This document shows, in pieces, positions 41,057 through 49,580 of a stretch of DNA of 64,000 nucleotides. Position 1 is the first letter of the stretch, and each line of letters begins with the position of its first letter. This stretch comes from Bacillus sp. THAF10. Its GTDB lineage: Bacteria > Bacillota > Bacilli > Bacillales > Bacillaceae_I. The position numbers were made by a program, and so were the translations under genes. The notes below the pieces were generated by a model, which worked only from the letters and a program-made list of their open reading frames with translations, did no database searches and had not been told where the DNA came from. The stretch spans positions 3,916,501 to 3,980,500 of the forward strand of contig NZ_CP045403.1 of assembly GCF_009363695.1 (NCBI RefSeq), written 5' to 3'.

Positions 41057-41158
41057 TTTATCAGCCGAAATGAACGTTTATCAGCCGGATTGAGCGTTTA
41101 TCAGCCGAAATGACCTGTTTATCAGCCAAAACTCACCAATTATCAGCCACTCGACAAT
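41057..41158. repeat. 20/21-bp-period array, five units
   Basis: TTTATCAGCC starts at 41057, 41077, 41097 and 41118 (ATTATCAGCC at 41139): spacings 20, 20, 21, 21. The rest of each unit (GAAATGAACG-like) drifts. It lies 57 bp beyond the rluF terminator. Confidence 0.8.
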
Positions 41159-41286
41159 ATTCTTTAAAATTCTCCACGCCGATTCTCCCACAGTTCCTTA
41201 GCTTGCATGTCCACCCTCGCTCTTCCCATATTTCCATCCCCCTACCCTAACATGGTAGAGGGCTATTTTTTTCCACCAATTTGTCA

Positions 41287-41315
41287 TTGACAATGATTCT
41301 CAGTAGTCTTATAGT
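41287..41315 (+). promoter_or_regulatory. Sigma-A promoter of the siderophore operon
   Basis: TTGACA, 17 bases, TATAGT. A Fur-like box overlaps the -35. Confidence 0.75.
41288..41302. promoter_or_regulatory. Fur box 1 of the siderophore operon
   Basis: TGACAATGATTCTCA matches the 7-1-7 Fur motif at 13 of 15 positions and overlaps the -35. Confidence 0.7.
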
Positions 41316-41332
41316 AATAGATGTAACGAAAC

Positions 41333-41347
41333 TGATAATCATTATCA
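41333..41347. promoter_or_regulatory. Fur box 2 of the siderophore operon
   Basis: TGATAATCATTATCA is a perfect 15-bp Fur box just downstream of the promoter. Confidence 0.93.
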
Positions 41348-41384
41348 TTTAATGTAAACTTATGCTGAACTGGGGGGTAACATT

Positions 41385-42230
41385 ATGGTTCGCCTACATA
41401 CGAAAGACCTATGCATCGGCTATGGTGAACGCTCCATCATCAACGATCTCACAGTCGAAATCCCTGACAAACAAATTACCACCATTATAGGTTCCAATGG
41501 ATGCGGGAAGTCCACCCTACTTAAAGCAATCACGCGAATTATCGCGCATCAATCTGGAAGCATTGTGCTCGATGGTCAGGAGATTGCAAAAGAAAACACG
41601 AAGTCACTCGCGAAAAAGATTGCCATTCTCCCGCAAACACCTGAAAGTGTAAGCGGATTAACGGTTGGTGAGCTTGTTTCCTATGGTCGTTTTCCATATC
41701 AAAAGGGCTTTGGACGTTTGACGAAAAAGGATTATGAGGTCATTGATTGGGCTTTAGAGGTAACAGGTACCACCGAATTCAAGTATCGTTCTGTTGACGC
41801 CCTTTCCGGCGGACAAAGGCAGCGCGTTTGGATTGCGATGGCCCTTGCCCAAGAAACCGAGATTATTTTCCTTGATGAGCCAACCACTTACCTAGATATG
41901 GCCCACCAGCTTGAGGTATTGGAGCTGTTACAAAAGCTGAACAGGGAGCAAGAGCGTACCATCATCATGGTGCTTCATGACTTGAACCAGGCTGCTCGCT
42001 TTGCGGACTACTTGATTGCGCTAAAAGATGGCAACATCATGAAGGCCGGAAACTGTGAGGAAGTCATTACCCCAGAAGTCCTCAGACAAGTTTTTCAGAT
42101 TGACGCTGTTATCGGGCGTGACCCGAGAACACATAAACCAATGTGCTTGACCTATCATCTACTTAAAGGAGAAAACAACGATGAAAAAATTAATGATACC
42201 ATTCGTATTCCTGCTCTTACTGGTAGTTAG
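41385..42230 (+). CDS. yusV: Siderophore ABC transporter ATPase (YusV/FecE type)
   Basis: A 281-residue ATPase: Walker A GSNGCGKST near residue 38, Q-loop LPQTP, signature LSGGQRQR, Walker B IIFLDEP and switch LHD. It powers uptake of ferric siderophores with the two permeases downstream; in B. subtilis YusV serves YfiY-YfiZ-YfhA and other iron importers. First gene of a Fur-regulated operon. Its last 50 bases overlap the next gene, which has its own ribosome site inside this gene. Confidence 0.9.
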   Translation: MVRLHTKDLCIGYGERSIINDLTVEIPDKQITTIIGSNGCGKSTLLKAITRIIAHQSGSIVLDGQEIAKENTKSLAKKIAILPQTPESVSGLTVGELVSYGRFPYQKGFGRLTKKDYEVIDWALEVTGTTEFKYRSVDALSGGQRQRVWIAMALAQETEIIFLDEPTTYLDMAHQLEVLELLQKLNREQERTIIMVLHDLNQAARFADYLIALKDGNIMKAGNCEEVITPEVLRQVFQIDAVIGRDPRTHKPMCLTYHLLKGENNDEKINDTIRIPALTGS

Positions 42231-43116
42231 TGCGTGCGGAAATACTTCTAATAATGCAGGCAATAACAATGACTCAAAAGAAGGAGAAGGTTCCTCCTCT
42301 GAAACAATTACCTATGAAGCAGAAACTGGTCCAATTGAAGTTCCAGCAAACCCACAGCGTGTGGTGGTGCTTAACTCATTCGTAGCCGGTAACGTGATGG
42401 CGCTTGATACGAATATTGTTGGTGTAGATTCTTGGGCGAAAGCAAATCCTCGTTATCAAGAATATATTAAAGACGCAGAGGAAATATCTGACCAGGATTT
42501 AGAAAAAATTATTGAACTTGATCCAGATTTAATTATCGCGGCATCAAATACAAACAACCTTGATAAGCTTGGGGAAATTGCTCCTACTGTTGCTTATACG
42601 TATGGAAAAGTGGATTACTTAACGCAGCATGTTGAAGTTGGAAAACTACTAAACAAAGAAAAAGAAGCGCAAAACTGGGTGGATGACTTCAAAACACGAG
42701 CGAAAGAAGCAGGAGAAGAAATCCGTGCCGAAATCGGTGAAGATGCAACGGTATCTGTTATCGAAAACTTCGATAAAGAACTATATGTTTTTGGAGACAA
42801 CTGGGGTCGTGGAACGGAAATCCTTTATCAAGAAATGAAATTGAACATGCCAGAAAAGGTGAAGGAAATGGCCCTAGAAGAAGGGTACTATCAGCTTTCC
42901 TTTGAAGTTCTGCCTGAGTTTGCCGGCGACTACATGGTATTCAGTAAGAACTCTGATGGAGATACATCCTTCCAAGAAACCGATACGTACAAAAACATTC
43001 CTGCTGTGAAAAATGGCCAGGTGTTTGAAGCAGATGCGAAAGAGTTCTATTTCAATGATCCAATTTCCCTTGACTTCCAGCTTGAATTCTTTAAAGATAG
43101 CTTTTTAGGAAACTAA
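42181..43116 (+). CDS. yfiY: Siderophore-binding lipoprotein (YfiY-like)
   Basis: A 311-residue iron-siderophore binding protein. The signal peptide ends in the lipobox VVSAC (Cys19) with an Asn/Gly/Ser-rich linker. The mature part has RVVVLNSFVAGNVMALDTNIVGVDSW and the class III binding-protein fold with a long backbone helix. Start ATG with AAAGGAG 8 bases upstream, inside the ATPase gene. Similar proteins bind schizokinen or arthrobactin; specificity is inferred from neighbours. Confidence 0.85.
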   Translation: MKKLMIPFVFLLLLVVSACGNTSNNAGNNNDSKEGEGSSSETITYEAETGPIEVPANPQRVVVLNSFVAGNVMALDTNIVGVDSWAKANPRYQEYIKDAEEISDQDLEKIIELDPDLIIAASNTNNLDKLGEIAPTVAYTYGKVDYLTQHVEVGKLLNKEKEAQNWVDDFKTRAKEAGEEIRAEIGEDATVSVIENFDKELYVFGDNWGRGTEILYQEMKLNMPEKVKEMALEEGYYQLSFEVLPEFAGDYMVFSKNSDGDTSFQETDTYKNIPAVKNGQVFEADAKEFYFNDPISLDFQLEFFKDSFLGN

Positions 43117-43130
43117 TTTTTCTGTTAGAA

Positions 43131-43165
43131 AGGGACCTTCTGTTATGGCAGTAGGTCCCTATTAT
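43131..43165 (+). terminator. Attenuator hairpin between binding protein and permease
   Basis: AGGGACCT and AGGTCCCT arms followed by ATTATTTTAT, in the gap between yfiY and yfiZ. Confidence 0.65.
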
Positions 43166-43179
43166 TTTATAAAAAAGAG

Positions 43180-44202
43180 ATGGATACGATGAAAATACTA
43201 AATGAGAAAAGAATGCCATTTATCTATAAACTGCTTGCAGCCATTCTTGTTTTTGCAGGGATGTTTTTTGCAGCGATGATATTTGGTGCGGCGGATACTA
43301 CTGTACGAGATGTTTGGCTAGCACTCACCTCTTATTCCACGAGCAGTGACAAAATCCTCATCCTTCGTGAAATCAGACTGCCTCGTGAGGTAGCGGCGAT
43401 TTTTGTTGGCGCAGGATTATCAGTTGCAGGTGCCATCATGCAGGGCATGACGCGAAATCCGCTTGCAGACCCAGGCTTACTCGGCTTAACAGCTGGCGCG
43501 AATGCGGCCCTTGCAATTACACTTGCCTTCTTACCTTCCGTGAATTATTACGGTATCATGATTGCTTGTTTTATCGGCGCTGCCATTGGAGCGGTGATGG
43601 TGTTTGGTCTTGGCGCCATGAGAAAAGGTGGCTTTTCTCCTTTGCGGATTGTTCTTGCTGGAGCTGCGGTTTCTGCCTTTCTTTTTGCAATCGCAGAAGG
43701 TGTGGCGCTTACCTTTAAGCTTTCACGGGATGTATCGATGTGGACAGCAGGTGGGATTATCGGGACGACTTGGGGGCAATTGCAGCTAATCATTCCGCTT
43801 GTAACTGTTGGAATACTAATTGCGCTATACCTTTCCAGGCAGCTCACCATTCTTAGCCTGAGCGAGGAGGTTGCCGTTGGTCTTGGGCAAAAGATCCTTG
43901 CTGTCAAAGTAACCCTGTTTGTGGTTATTATTCTTTTGACAGGAGCTTCGGTAGCCTTGGTTGGTAATATGGCATTTATCGGGCTAATGATTCCTCACGT
44001 GGTACGTGCTATCGTGGGTACCGATTACCGCTTTATCTTGCCTATGTCTGCCCTTGTTGGCGGGACATTTATGATGTTCGCTGACACGTTGGGCCGCACG
44101 ATTAATGCACCATTTGAAACACCGGTGGCTGCGATTGTTGCGATTGCCGGCCTGCCATTCTTCCTAGTGATTGTGCGTAAAGGAGGGAAAGCATTCTCAT
44201 GA
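43180..44202 (+). CDS. yfiZ: Siderophore ABC permease (YfiZ/FecC type)
   Basis: A 340-residue FecCD-family permease with about ten helices. AGAIMQGMTRNPLADPGLLGLTAGANA near residues 86-112 is the hallmark, and a late GNMAFIGLMIPHVVRAIVG forms the ATPase-coupling region. The ATG at 43189 is an alternative start, three codons in. It overlaps the next permease by 4 bases. Imports iron-siderophore with YfhA and YusV. Confidence 0.9.
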   Translation: MDTMKILNEKRMPFIYKLLAAILVFAGMFFAAMIFGAADTTVRDVWLALTSYSTSSDKILILREIRLPREVAAIFVGAGLSVAGAIMQGMTRNPLADPGLLGLTAGANAALAITLAFLPSVNYYGIMIACFIGAAIGAVMVFGLGAMRKGGFSPLRIVLAGAAVSAFLFAIAEGVALTFKLSRDVSMWTAGGIIGTTWGQLQLIIPLVTVGILIALYLSRQLTILSLSEEVAVGLGQKILAVKVTLFVVIILLTGASVALVGNMAFIGLMIPHVVRAIVGTDYRFILPMSALVGGTFMMFADTLGRTINAPFETPVAAIVAIAGLPFFLVIVRKGGKAFS

Positions 44203-45206
44203 TCCATCCTTCCATTATGAAAAAACAACGAATGACGATTCTTGCTTTATTATTGTTAATTGTGGCAACCGTGGTGATTGGCATGGGCCTAGGTCCCGCT
44301 TCTCTTGCTTATGATCGCCTCCTCCCTACTATTTTTGGTCAAGGTGAATTTAAAGAGGAATTTGTGCTGTTTTCCATCCGTTTACCGCGAATTGCGGTAA
44401 CCTTGCTTGCTGGAATGGCCTTAGCGTTATCAGGGGCTATTTTACAGGGAATTACTCGGAATGACCTTGCTGATCCAGGAATCATCGGGATTAATTCAGG
44501 AGCCGGTGTTGCGGTCGCTGTTTTCTTTTTGTATGTACCCATTAATGCTGGGAACTTTGTGTATATGCTTCCTTTGGTGGCGTTTGTTGGGGCTTTGTTG
44601 ACTGCTATCTGCATTTATTTGTCCTCTTATCAACGGGCTACTGGTTTACAGCCAGTTCGTTTGGTGCTAGTCGGAGTTGGTTTTTCGATGGCCTTATCGG
44701 GGCTGATGATTATTTTGATTTCCTCTGCTGAGCGCGTGAAGGTCGACTTTATCGCGCAATGGCTGGCGGGGAACATTTGGGGGACGGATTGGCCGTTTGT
44801 GTTGGCGCTGTTGCCTTGGCTTGTCGTGCTTGTACCATTCACGCTTTATAAAGCGAATCGCCTTAATTTACTGGGCCTTGGTGAGCCGGTTGCGGTTGGC
44901 GTTGGTGTGTCCGTGGAGAGGGAACGTGTAGTACTGATGCTGACTGCGGTGGCGTTGGCAGCCTCTGCTGTTTCGGTGACAGGCGGCATTGCCTTTGTCG
45001 GCTTGATGGCTCCGCATATTGCGAAATCGTTGGTTGGACCGCGGAATCAGCTGTTCATTCCAGTTGCGGTGCTGATTGGTGGTTGGTTGTTGTTGTTTGC
45101 AGATACGGTCGGGAGGAACCTGCTTGAGACAGGAATTCCAGCTGGGGTAATGGTGGCATTGATTGGCGCACCATACTTTATGTATTTGTTGTTGCGGAAA
45201 GTTTAA
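44199..45206 (+). CDS. yfhA: Siderophore ABC permease (YfhA/FecD type)
   Basis: A 335-residue FecCD-family permease, second half of the heterodimer: SGAILQGITRNDLADPGIIGINSGAG near 80 and GGIAFVGLMAPHIAKSLVG near 266. Last gene of the four-gene iron operon, followed by a strong terminator and a 21-bp array. Confidence 0.9.
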   Translation: MIHPSIMKKQRMTILALLLLIVATVVIGMGLGPASLAYDRLLPTIFGQGEFKEEFVLFSIRLPRIAVTLLAGMALALSGAILQGITRNDLADPGIIGINSGAGVAVAVFFLYVPINAGNFVYMLPLVAFVGALLTAICIYLSSYQRATGLQPVRLVLVGVGFSMALSGLMIILISSAERVKVDFIAQWLAGNIWGTDWPFVLALLPWLVVLVPFTLYKANRLNLLGLGEPVAVGVGVSVERERVVLMLTAVALAASAVSVTGGIAFVGLMAPHIAKSLVGPRNQLFIPVAVLIGGWLLLFADTVGRNLLETGIPAGVMVALIGAPYFMYLLLRKV

Positions 45207-45215
45207 TTGGATTGG

Positions 45216-45277
45216 AAAAAGCCTGATTACCCCGCACACACGCTTTGAGGGCGGTGTGTGGGAATCAGGCTTTTTTT
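45216..45277 (+). terminator. Terminator of the siderophore operon
   Basis: AAGCCTGATT and AATCAGGCTT arms with CCCGCACACAC / GTGTGTGGG inside, a long stem, then TTTTTT. Confidence 0.92.
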
Positions 45278-45313
45278 GTAAAGGAATTTGGTTTTCAAAA
45301 CTGGTATTTAGAG

Positions 45314-45481
45314 GTGATGCAATAAATTCGGAATGTGATGCAATAATCCCGAAAAGTGATGCAATAAACTCCGAAAGTGTTGCAATAACTCCATGAAGTG
45401 TTGCAATAACCTCGGAAAGTGTTGCAATAACTCCGAAAAGTGTTGCAATAACCCCGGAAAGTGTCGCAATAACCCCGAAAA
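45314..45481. repeat. 21-bp-period array, eight units
   Basis: Eight units of exactly 21 bp each begin GTGATGCAATAA, GTGTTGCAATAA or GTGTCGCAATAA and end in CCGAAA-like bases. First at 45314, last ending at 45481. Starts 37 bp beyond the terminator; the IS256 element follows after 16 bp. Confidence 0.9.
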
Positions 45482-45582
45482 GCAAAGCAATTCAGTCAAG
45501 TCCTTAATATTGTGTAAAATTCCTTACAAGTGTTTTCAACTGTTAAAAGTTTATAGTTTATTGCCCTCATATTTTTTGAGCG

Positions 45583-45682
45583 AAACTTCCATGGTATTAT
45601 CTCTTCATAGCCAGGGTGGGCTGTCAAAGGTTCTTCACTTTGACAGCTCATTCTGGCTATGAAACAATCCATGATGGAAGTT
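45583..45682. other. Three-tier inverted repeat inside the IS
   Basis: Outer arms AAACTTCCAT / ATGGAAGTT, middle arms CATAGCCAG / CTGGCTATG, inner arms GCTGTCAAAG / CTTTGACAGC, over 100 bp. It sits just 3' of the transposase stop on the minus strand. Not a terminator of normal type. Confidence 0.7.
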
Positions 45683-45700
45683 CCACGCAAACAATAGTAA

Positions 45701-46867
45701 CTATTTACTAAAGGACTTTCTCTTTGCGTAAACAGTTTGTTGATAGTGTAGTAAGACAGCCCCCACTAAACGAAAAGCTGACTGAGTGTTAGGGAAAATC
45801 CGTATTACTCTTTCTCTTCTACGAACCTCCTGGTTTAACCTTTCTAAACAATTCGTACTCCTAATATGAGGGCGGATGTTTTGTGGGTGTTCCATATATT
45901 GAATGGTATCTTCAAAACCTTCATCAAGAACTTTTAAGGCTTTTTCATATCTCGTGTTCTCCGCAAATTGGCTCATGAGTTCCTCTTTGAAGTTTCTCAT
46001 ATCTTCAATCGTTACAGCTTCAAAAATACGTTTAATCATTGTTCTGATTTCTAAGGAATCTTTCTTAGGGAGTTTCTCAAAAATGTTTCGTTTGAAGTGT
46101 ACGTTACATCTTTGCCAGCTAGTACCAATAAATTCCCGTTGAATAGCTTTTTGTAGACCTTGATGAGCGTCAGAAACAACTAGTTTAGGTGATTGAAGCC
46201 CTCGTGATTTAAGCTGTTGGAAAAAACGAGACCAGCTTTCATAGTTTTCGACATGATCAACCTGAAGACCAAGAATTTCACGTTGGTTTTTATCCGTCAG
46301 AGCTGTCGCAATATAGATAGCTTTGGAGACAACACGATGGTGCTCCCGCACCTTGGTATACATAGCGTCTACAAAGACAAAAGGATAGTAGGTGTCATTA
46401 AGAGGCCTCTTGGCCCAGTCATTAACGATAGGATCTAGCTTTTGAGTAAGAGAAGACACAAACGATTTGGAAACATTTTCTCCGCAAAGCTGTTCCACAA
46501 TATGCGTCACCTTACGAGTGGATACACCATTAATGACCATTTCTACCATGGAGAGAACGAAGGCTTGGTCACATCGGGCATATTTTTCGAAAACGGAAGG
46601 TGAAAAATCACCATTTCGAGTGCGTGGTACTTTGAGCTTTAGTTTCCCAATACTCATCGTAAATTCACGTTCATAATAGCCATTACGATAATCCAAACGC
46701 TCTATTGAGCGTTCATAAGCAGCAGCTTGTAAGTATTCATCTCTTTCTTTTTCCATGTATTCATTTAGCACCAGTACAATCGCAGATCTAACTACTGCTT
46801 CCATATTAGAATTCATTACTGCATCTTTTAAAAGGTCGATATCTAGGTTAAACTGTAATTGAGTCAT
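45701..46867 (-). CDS. IS256-family transposase
   Basis: A 388-residue mutator-type DDE transposase. YRNGYYEREFTMSIGKLKLKVPR near 60, the acidic residues in FVFVDAMYTK, VVSDAHQGLQKAIQREF and CLERLNQEVRRRERVIRIFPN complete the catalytic triad. Full length for the family, no frameshift, so probably active. The ATG at 46867 follows AGAGGAA; an in-frame ATG at 46885 is less likely. Confidence 0.95.
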   Translation of the reverse strand: MTQLQFNLDIDLLKDAVMNSNMEAVVRSAIVLVLNEYMEKERDEYLQAAAYERSIERLDYRNGYYEREFTMSIGKLKLKVPRTRNGDFSPSVFEKYARCDQAFVLSMVEMVINGVSTRKVTHIVEQLCGENVSKSFVSSLTQKLDPIVNDWAKRPLNDTYYPFVFVDAMYTKVREHHRVVSKAIYIATALTDKNQREILGLQVDHVENYESWSRFFQQLKSRGLQSPKLVVSDAHQGLQKAIQREFIGTSWQRCNVHFKRNIFEKLPKKDSLEIRTMIKRIFEAVTIEDMRNFKEELMSQFAENTRYEKALKVLDEGFEDTIQYMEHPQNIRPHIRSTNCLERLNQEVRRRERVIRIFPNTQSAFRLVGAVLLHYQQTVYAKRKSFSK

Positions 46868-47035
46868 TCTTATTCCTCTTCTCATTGTTTATCGTCGTTG
46901 AAAACAGTGTTGACAAGAAGGAATAAAATGACTCTTTCTTTTTACACAATTATATGGACTTAATCAGCAATTCCCTCCCAAGGGCATAGCAATCACTCAA
47001 AACGGCGGCCAAAATTCACCGTGCTACCCAAAAAG

Positions 47036-47713
47036 TTAGCTCATCACAAGATCACAAGCCCTGTTTACCAGATGCCCTTCTTCAATGTAAAGGATTCTAT
47101 CGGCAATCGCCTTCGCGTCTGCAAAGTCATGGGTTACAAAAATCGAGGTAATCCCGGTTTTCTTTAAGATTTCCTTCAATTCATCGCGGATTTTTTCTTG
47201 TAAATGAGCATCCAGGTTACTAAAAGGCTCATCTAACAGCAGCAAGGAAGGTGCGGGCGCTAACGCACGTGCCAACGCCACTCGTTGCTGCTGACCGCCA
47301 CTTAGTTCATATGGATAACGGTGCGCATAATCCGCCATGTTAATCAGCCGAAGCATTTCCTCCATGCGCTCTTGCTTGTCTTTTCGGCTCATTTTCCTTA
47401 GGCCGTATTTAATATTTTGCGAAACCGTCATGTGTGGGAACAGTGCGTAATCCTGAAACACCACACCGATTCCACGCTTCTCCGGCACAACAAAAGTGCG
47501 AGGGTCAAACATGACGTTCCCGTCCACCTTCATGCTCCCAGTAGTCGAAGATTCCAGACCAGCGATAATTCGCAGCAGCGTGCTCTTTCCGCTTCCGCTT
47601 TTCCCGAGAATCGACACGATCTCGCCGCGATTAATCTCCACATTTACATTATCCAGCGTCTTCGCTTTCGTATTTTTATATTGGAATTGCAAATCTCTAA
47701 TTTGTATAAACAT
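47036..47713 (-). CDS. Ferric-iron ABC transporter ATPase (FbpC type)
   Basis: A 225-residue ATPase: Walker A GKSGSGKST near 36, signature ELSGGQQQR, Walker B LLLLDEP. It lacks the long C-terminal regulatory domain of larger FbpC proteins. It energises the fused permease upstream (the stop and start codons share one base). Last gene of an iron operon with Fur boxes. No T-run hairpin lies between it and the IS at 46961. Confidence 0.88.
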   Translation of the reverse strand: MFIQIRDLQFQYKNTKAKTLDNVNVEINRGEIVSILGKSGSGKSTLLRIIAGLESSTTGSMKVDGNVMFDPRTFVVPEKRGIGVVFQDYALFPHMTVSQNIKYGLRKMSRKDKQERMEEMLRLINMADYAHRYPYELSGGQQQRVALARALAPAPSLLLLDEPFSNLDAHLQEKIRDELKEILKKTGITSIFVTHDFADAKAIADRILYIEEGHLVNRACDLVMS

Positions 47714-49362
47714 TATGTTGCCTCCTTATCCAGTACGCGGTGGAAAATAAAAATACAAAGCGCACTAATGAAAATGATCATGAGAGACGCAATCGATGCT
47801 TCTTGCACGCGTTCGTCGTTTGCAAACTTGAATGCCTGTGTCGCCAAGGTTGAAAAGTTAAATGGCTGTAGAAATAACGTTAGTGGTAATTCTTTTAGAA
47901 TATCCACAAAAACAAGGATGAATGCACTCACGATGGCGCCACGGAGCATCGGGAGGTCGACCATGAAGAAGGTTCTCAACGTAGATGCACCAAGCATACG
48001 CGACGTTTCAGAATAGCGGTTCCCCACTTTTTCAAAGCCAGCTTCAATATTGTTAAAGCCGATCGCCAAAAACCTGATTACGTAGGCGAAGATGAGCATC
48101 ACTAAAGTCGTTCGCAACACAAACTCTGGCTTTAGGTTAAACTGCGCCAAAAAGGTCACAATGCTTTGATCTAACGAAATAAATATCGTGATAACCGCAA
48201 TGGCGATTGCCGCTCCTGGGATTGAATAGCCCAGTGTTGTTACTCTGGAGATGACTTTTGTCAGCACTCCCGGTTGTAAGCGCGTGTAATTTGAAATAAC
48301 CAACGCGATAAAAATAATTAGACAAGAAGCTACTGTAGCCACTAAAATCGAATTTTTCGCTAGCGTGATAAATTGGGCATTAAACACTTTTTCATAGGTC
48401 ATAAATGCCCAGCGCAAAAGCTGCAAGAGCGGAATGATAAACGCAACCGTAAACACCCCAAAGCAATAGGCAAATACTCCCCATGCTTTTGTCCCGGTTA
48501 ACTTTTTCGGCTTGATAGGCCTGATTTTAGAGGACGGGTCGTAAAATTTCTTTCTGCCTCTAAGCAAGCGCTCGAGCACCAACACAGCCATCACGATCAT
48601 CATTAGCGTTCCGGCTAGCTTTAACGCGGAATCTAGATCCATCATGCCATACCACGTTCTGAAAATGGCGGTACTCACCGTTTGGATGCCGTAATAACTA
48701 GTTACCCCATAATCGTTTAGCACTTCCAAAATAACAAGGGTCACGCTGCCGATAATAGCTGCGCGCGAAATTGGCAATGCCACTCGGAAAAAGGTATCCA
48801 CATCACTGCCACCTAGTAATCTCGCATTCTCTAATACAGAGGCTGACAGGCTTTGAAAATAACTCCTTGTGATGGCATACACATACGGAAATAGAGTTAC
48901 GGTAAAAATAAATATCGCACCTTGAATGCTCATGATATTGAAATAAGCTTGATTTATTTGCATGTCAAAGGAATTACGCAACGTTGTTTGGATCACACCG
49001 GTGTAATTCAAAATGCCATGAAAGGTGTAAGCTGCAATATACGGAGGAATCGCAAGCGGCAGTATGAGTGCCCACTTCAGGAAATTCCTGAGCGGAAAAT
49101 CATAAATAGTAATTAGCCATGCTAAACTTGTGCCGATGAACATCGTAGCTAACGCTGTAAAGACAATGATGACAACCGAATTCTGCAGGTAATCCCTGAG
49201 CAAATACTCTTTAATATGTAGCCAGTTGTCATTTCCTTCTGTAAAAAATTCAACAGCAATCAATATATTTGGAATGAGAATAATCGTTATAAAAATTATG
49301 CTAGCAAGAGCCCATCCTTTATGGTGCACTCTTGACCAATGAAACCGGTTCACAGATGACAC
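47713..49362 (-). CDS. Ferric-iron ABC permease (FbpB/SfuB type, duplicated domain)
   Basis: A 549-residue permease with two fused BPD_transp_1 halves, about twelve helices. The two EAA loops are ENARLLGGSDVDTFFRVALP near 190 and ETSRMLGASTLRTFFMVDLP near 465. It forms the whole channel for Fe3+ uptake. A partial Fur box lies 36 bp upstream, and a hairpin separates it from the binding-protein gene. Confidence 0.9.
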   Translation of the reverse strand: MSSVNRFHWSRVHHKGWALASIIFITIILIPNILIAVEFFTEGNDNWLHIKEYLLRDYLQNSVVIIVFTALATMFIGTSLAWLITIYDFPLRNFLKWALILPLAIPPYIAAYTFHGILNYTGVIQTTLRNSFDMQINQAYFNIMSIQGAIFIFTVTLFPYVYAITRSYFQSLSASVLENARLLGGSDVDTFFRVALPISRAAIIGSVTLVILEVLNDYGVTSYYGIQTVSTAIFRTWYGMMDLDSALKLAGTLMMIVMAVLVLERLLRGRKKFYDPSSKIRPIKPKKLTGTKAWGVFAYCFGVFTVAFIIPLLQLLRWAFMTYEKVFNAQFITLAKNSILVATVASCLIIFIALVISNYTRLQPGVLTKVISRVTTLGYSIPGAAIAIAVITIFISLDQSIVTFLAQFNLKPEFVLRTTLVMLIFAYVIRFLAIGFNNIEAGFEKVGNRYSETSRMLGASTLRTFFMVDLPMLRGAIVSAFILVFVDILKELPLTLFLQPFNFSTLATQAFKFANDERVQEASIASLMIIFISALCIFIFHRVLDKEAT

Positions 49363-49397
49363 ATCCTTTTCGAAAAAAGCCTCACTCTAAATTATAA

Positions 49398-49412
49398 CGA
49401 AAATCATTCTCA
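49398..49412. promoter_or_regulatory. Weak Fur box before the iron permease
   Basis: CGAAAATCATTCTCA matches 12 of 15 positions of the Fur motif; TATAAT lies next to it on the minus strand. It may be a second, internal iron-regulated promoter. Confidence 0.45.
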
Positions 49413-49439
49413 AATGGAATATCGACTGACAAATTAATA

Positions 49440-49472
49440 GAACCGAAGCACTAGTTTGGTGTGCTTCGGTTC
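49440..49472 (-). terminator. Attenuator hairpin between iron-binding protein and permease
   Basis: GAACCGAAGCAC and GTGCTTCGGTTC form a perfect 12-bp stem; only a short T-rich tail follows on the minus strand, so termination should be partial. Confidence 0.65.
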
Positions 49473-49580
49473 AAAAGTTGTTCAATAATATAAGCGATTA
49501 GACTTCAGGGAACGGGTTGCAAAGTTGTTTGAAACTAGTCGAATTGCCGATATCCAGCTTCATTCACCGTTCTGCTTTTC

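Larger units (their letters stand above)
45498..46961 (-). mobile_element. IS256-family insertion sequence, about 1.46 kb
   Basis: The transposase gene is flanked by 22-bp inverted ends: AAGTCCTTAATATTGTGTAAAA (45498-45519) and the complement of 46940-46961, identical at 19 of 22 positions. I see no matching 8-9-bp target duplication, so the insertion is old or the flanks have changed. It lies between two Fur-controlled iron operons. Confidence 0.85.

Noticed and set aside
41057..41158. CRISPR array
   Set aside because: Units are contiguous at 20/21 bp with drifting sequence; there is no alternation of conserved repeat and unique spacer and no cas gene. The same holds for the other arrays.
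45308..45499. Minus-strand ORF of 63 residues made of leucine-rich heptads (LLQHF repeats)
   Set aside because: It is the 21-bp array read in one frame (21 is a multiple of 3). No ribosome site, and other arrays of the same kind have a 20-bp period that cannot code.
45216..47036. Composite transposon or genomic island around the iron operons
   Set aside because: Only one IS copy, no target duplication, no integrase or tRNA; the iron operons are ordinary for Bacillus.
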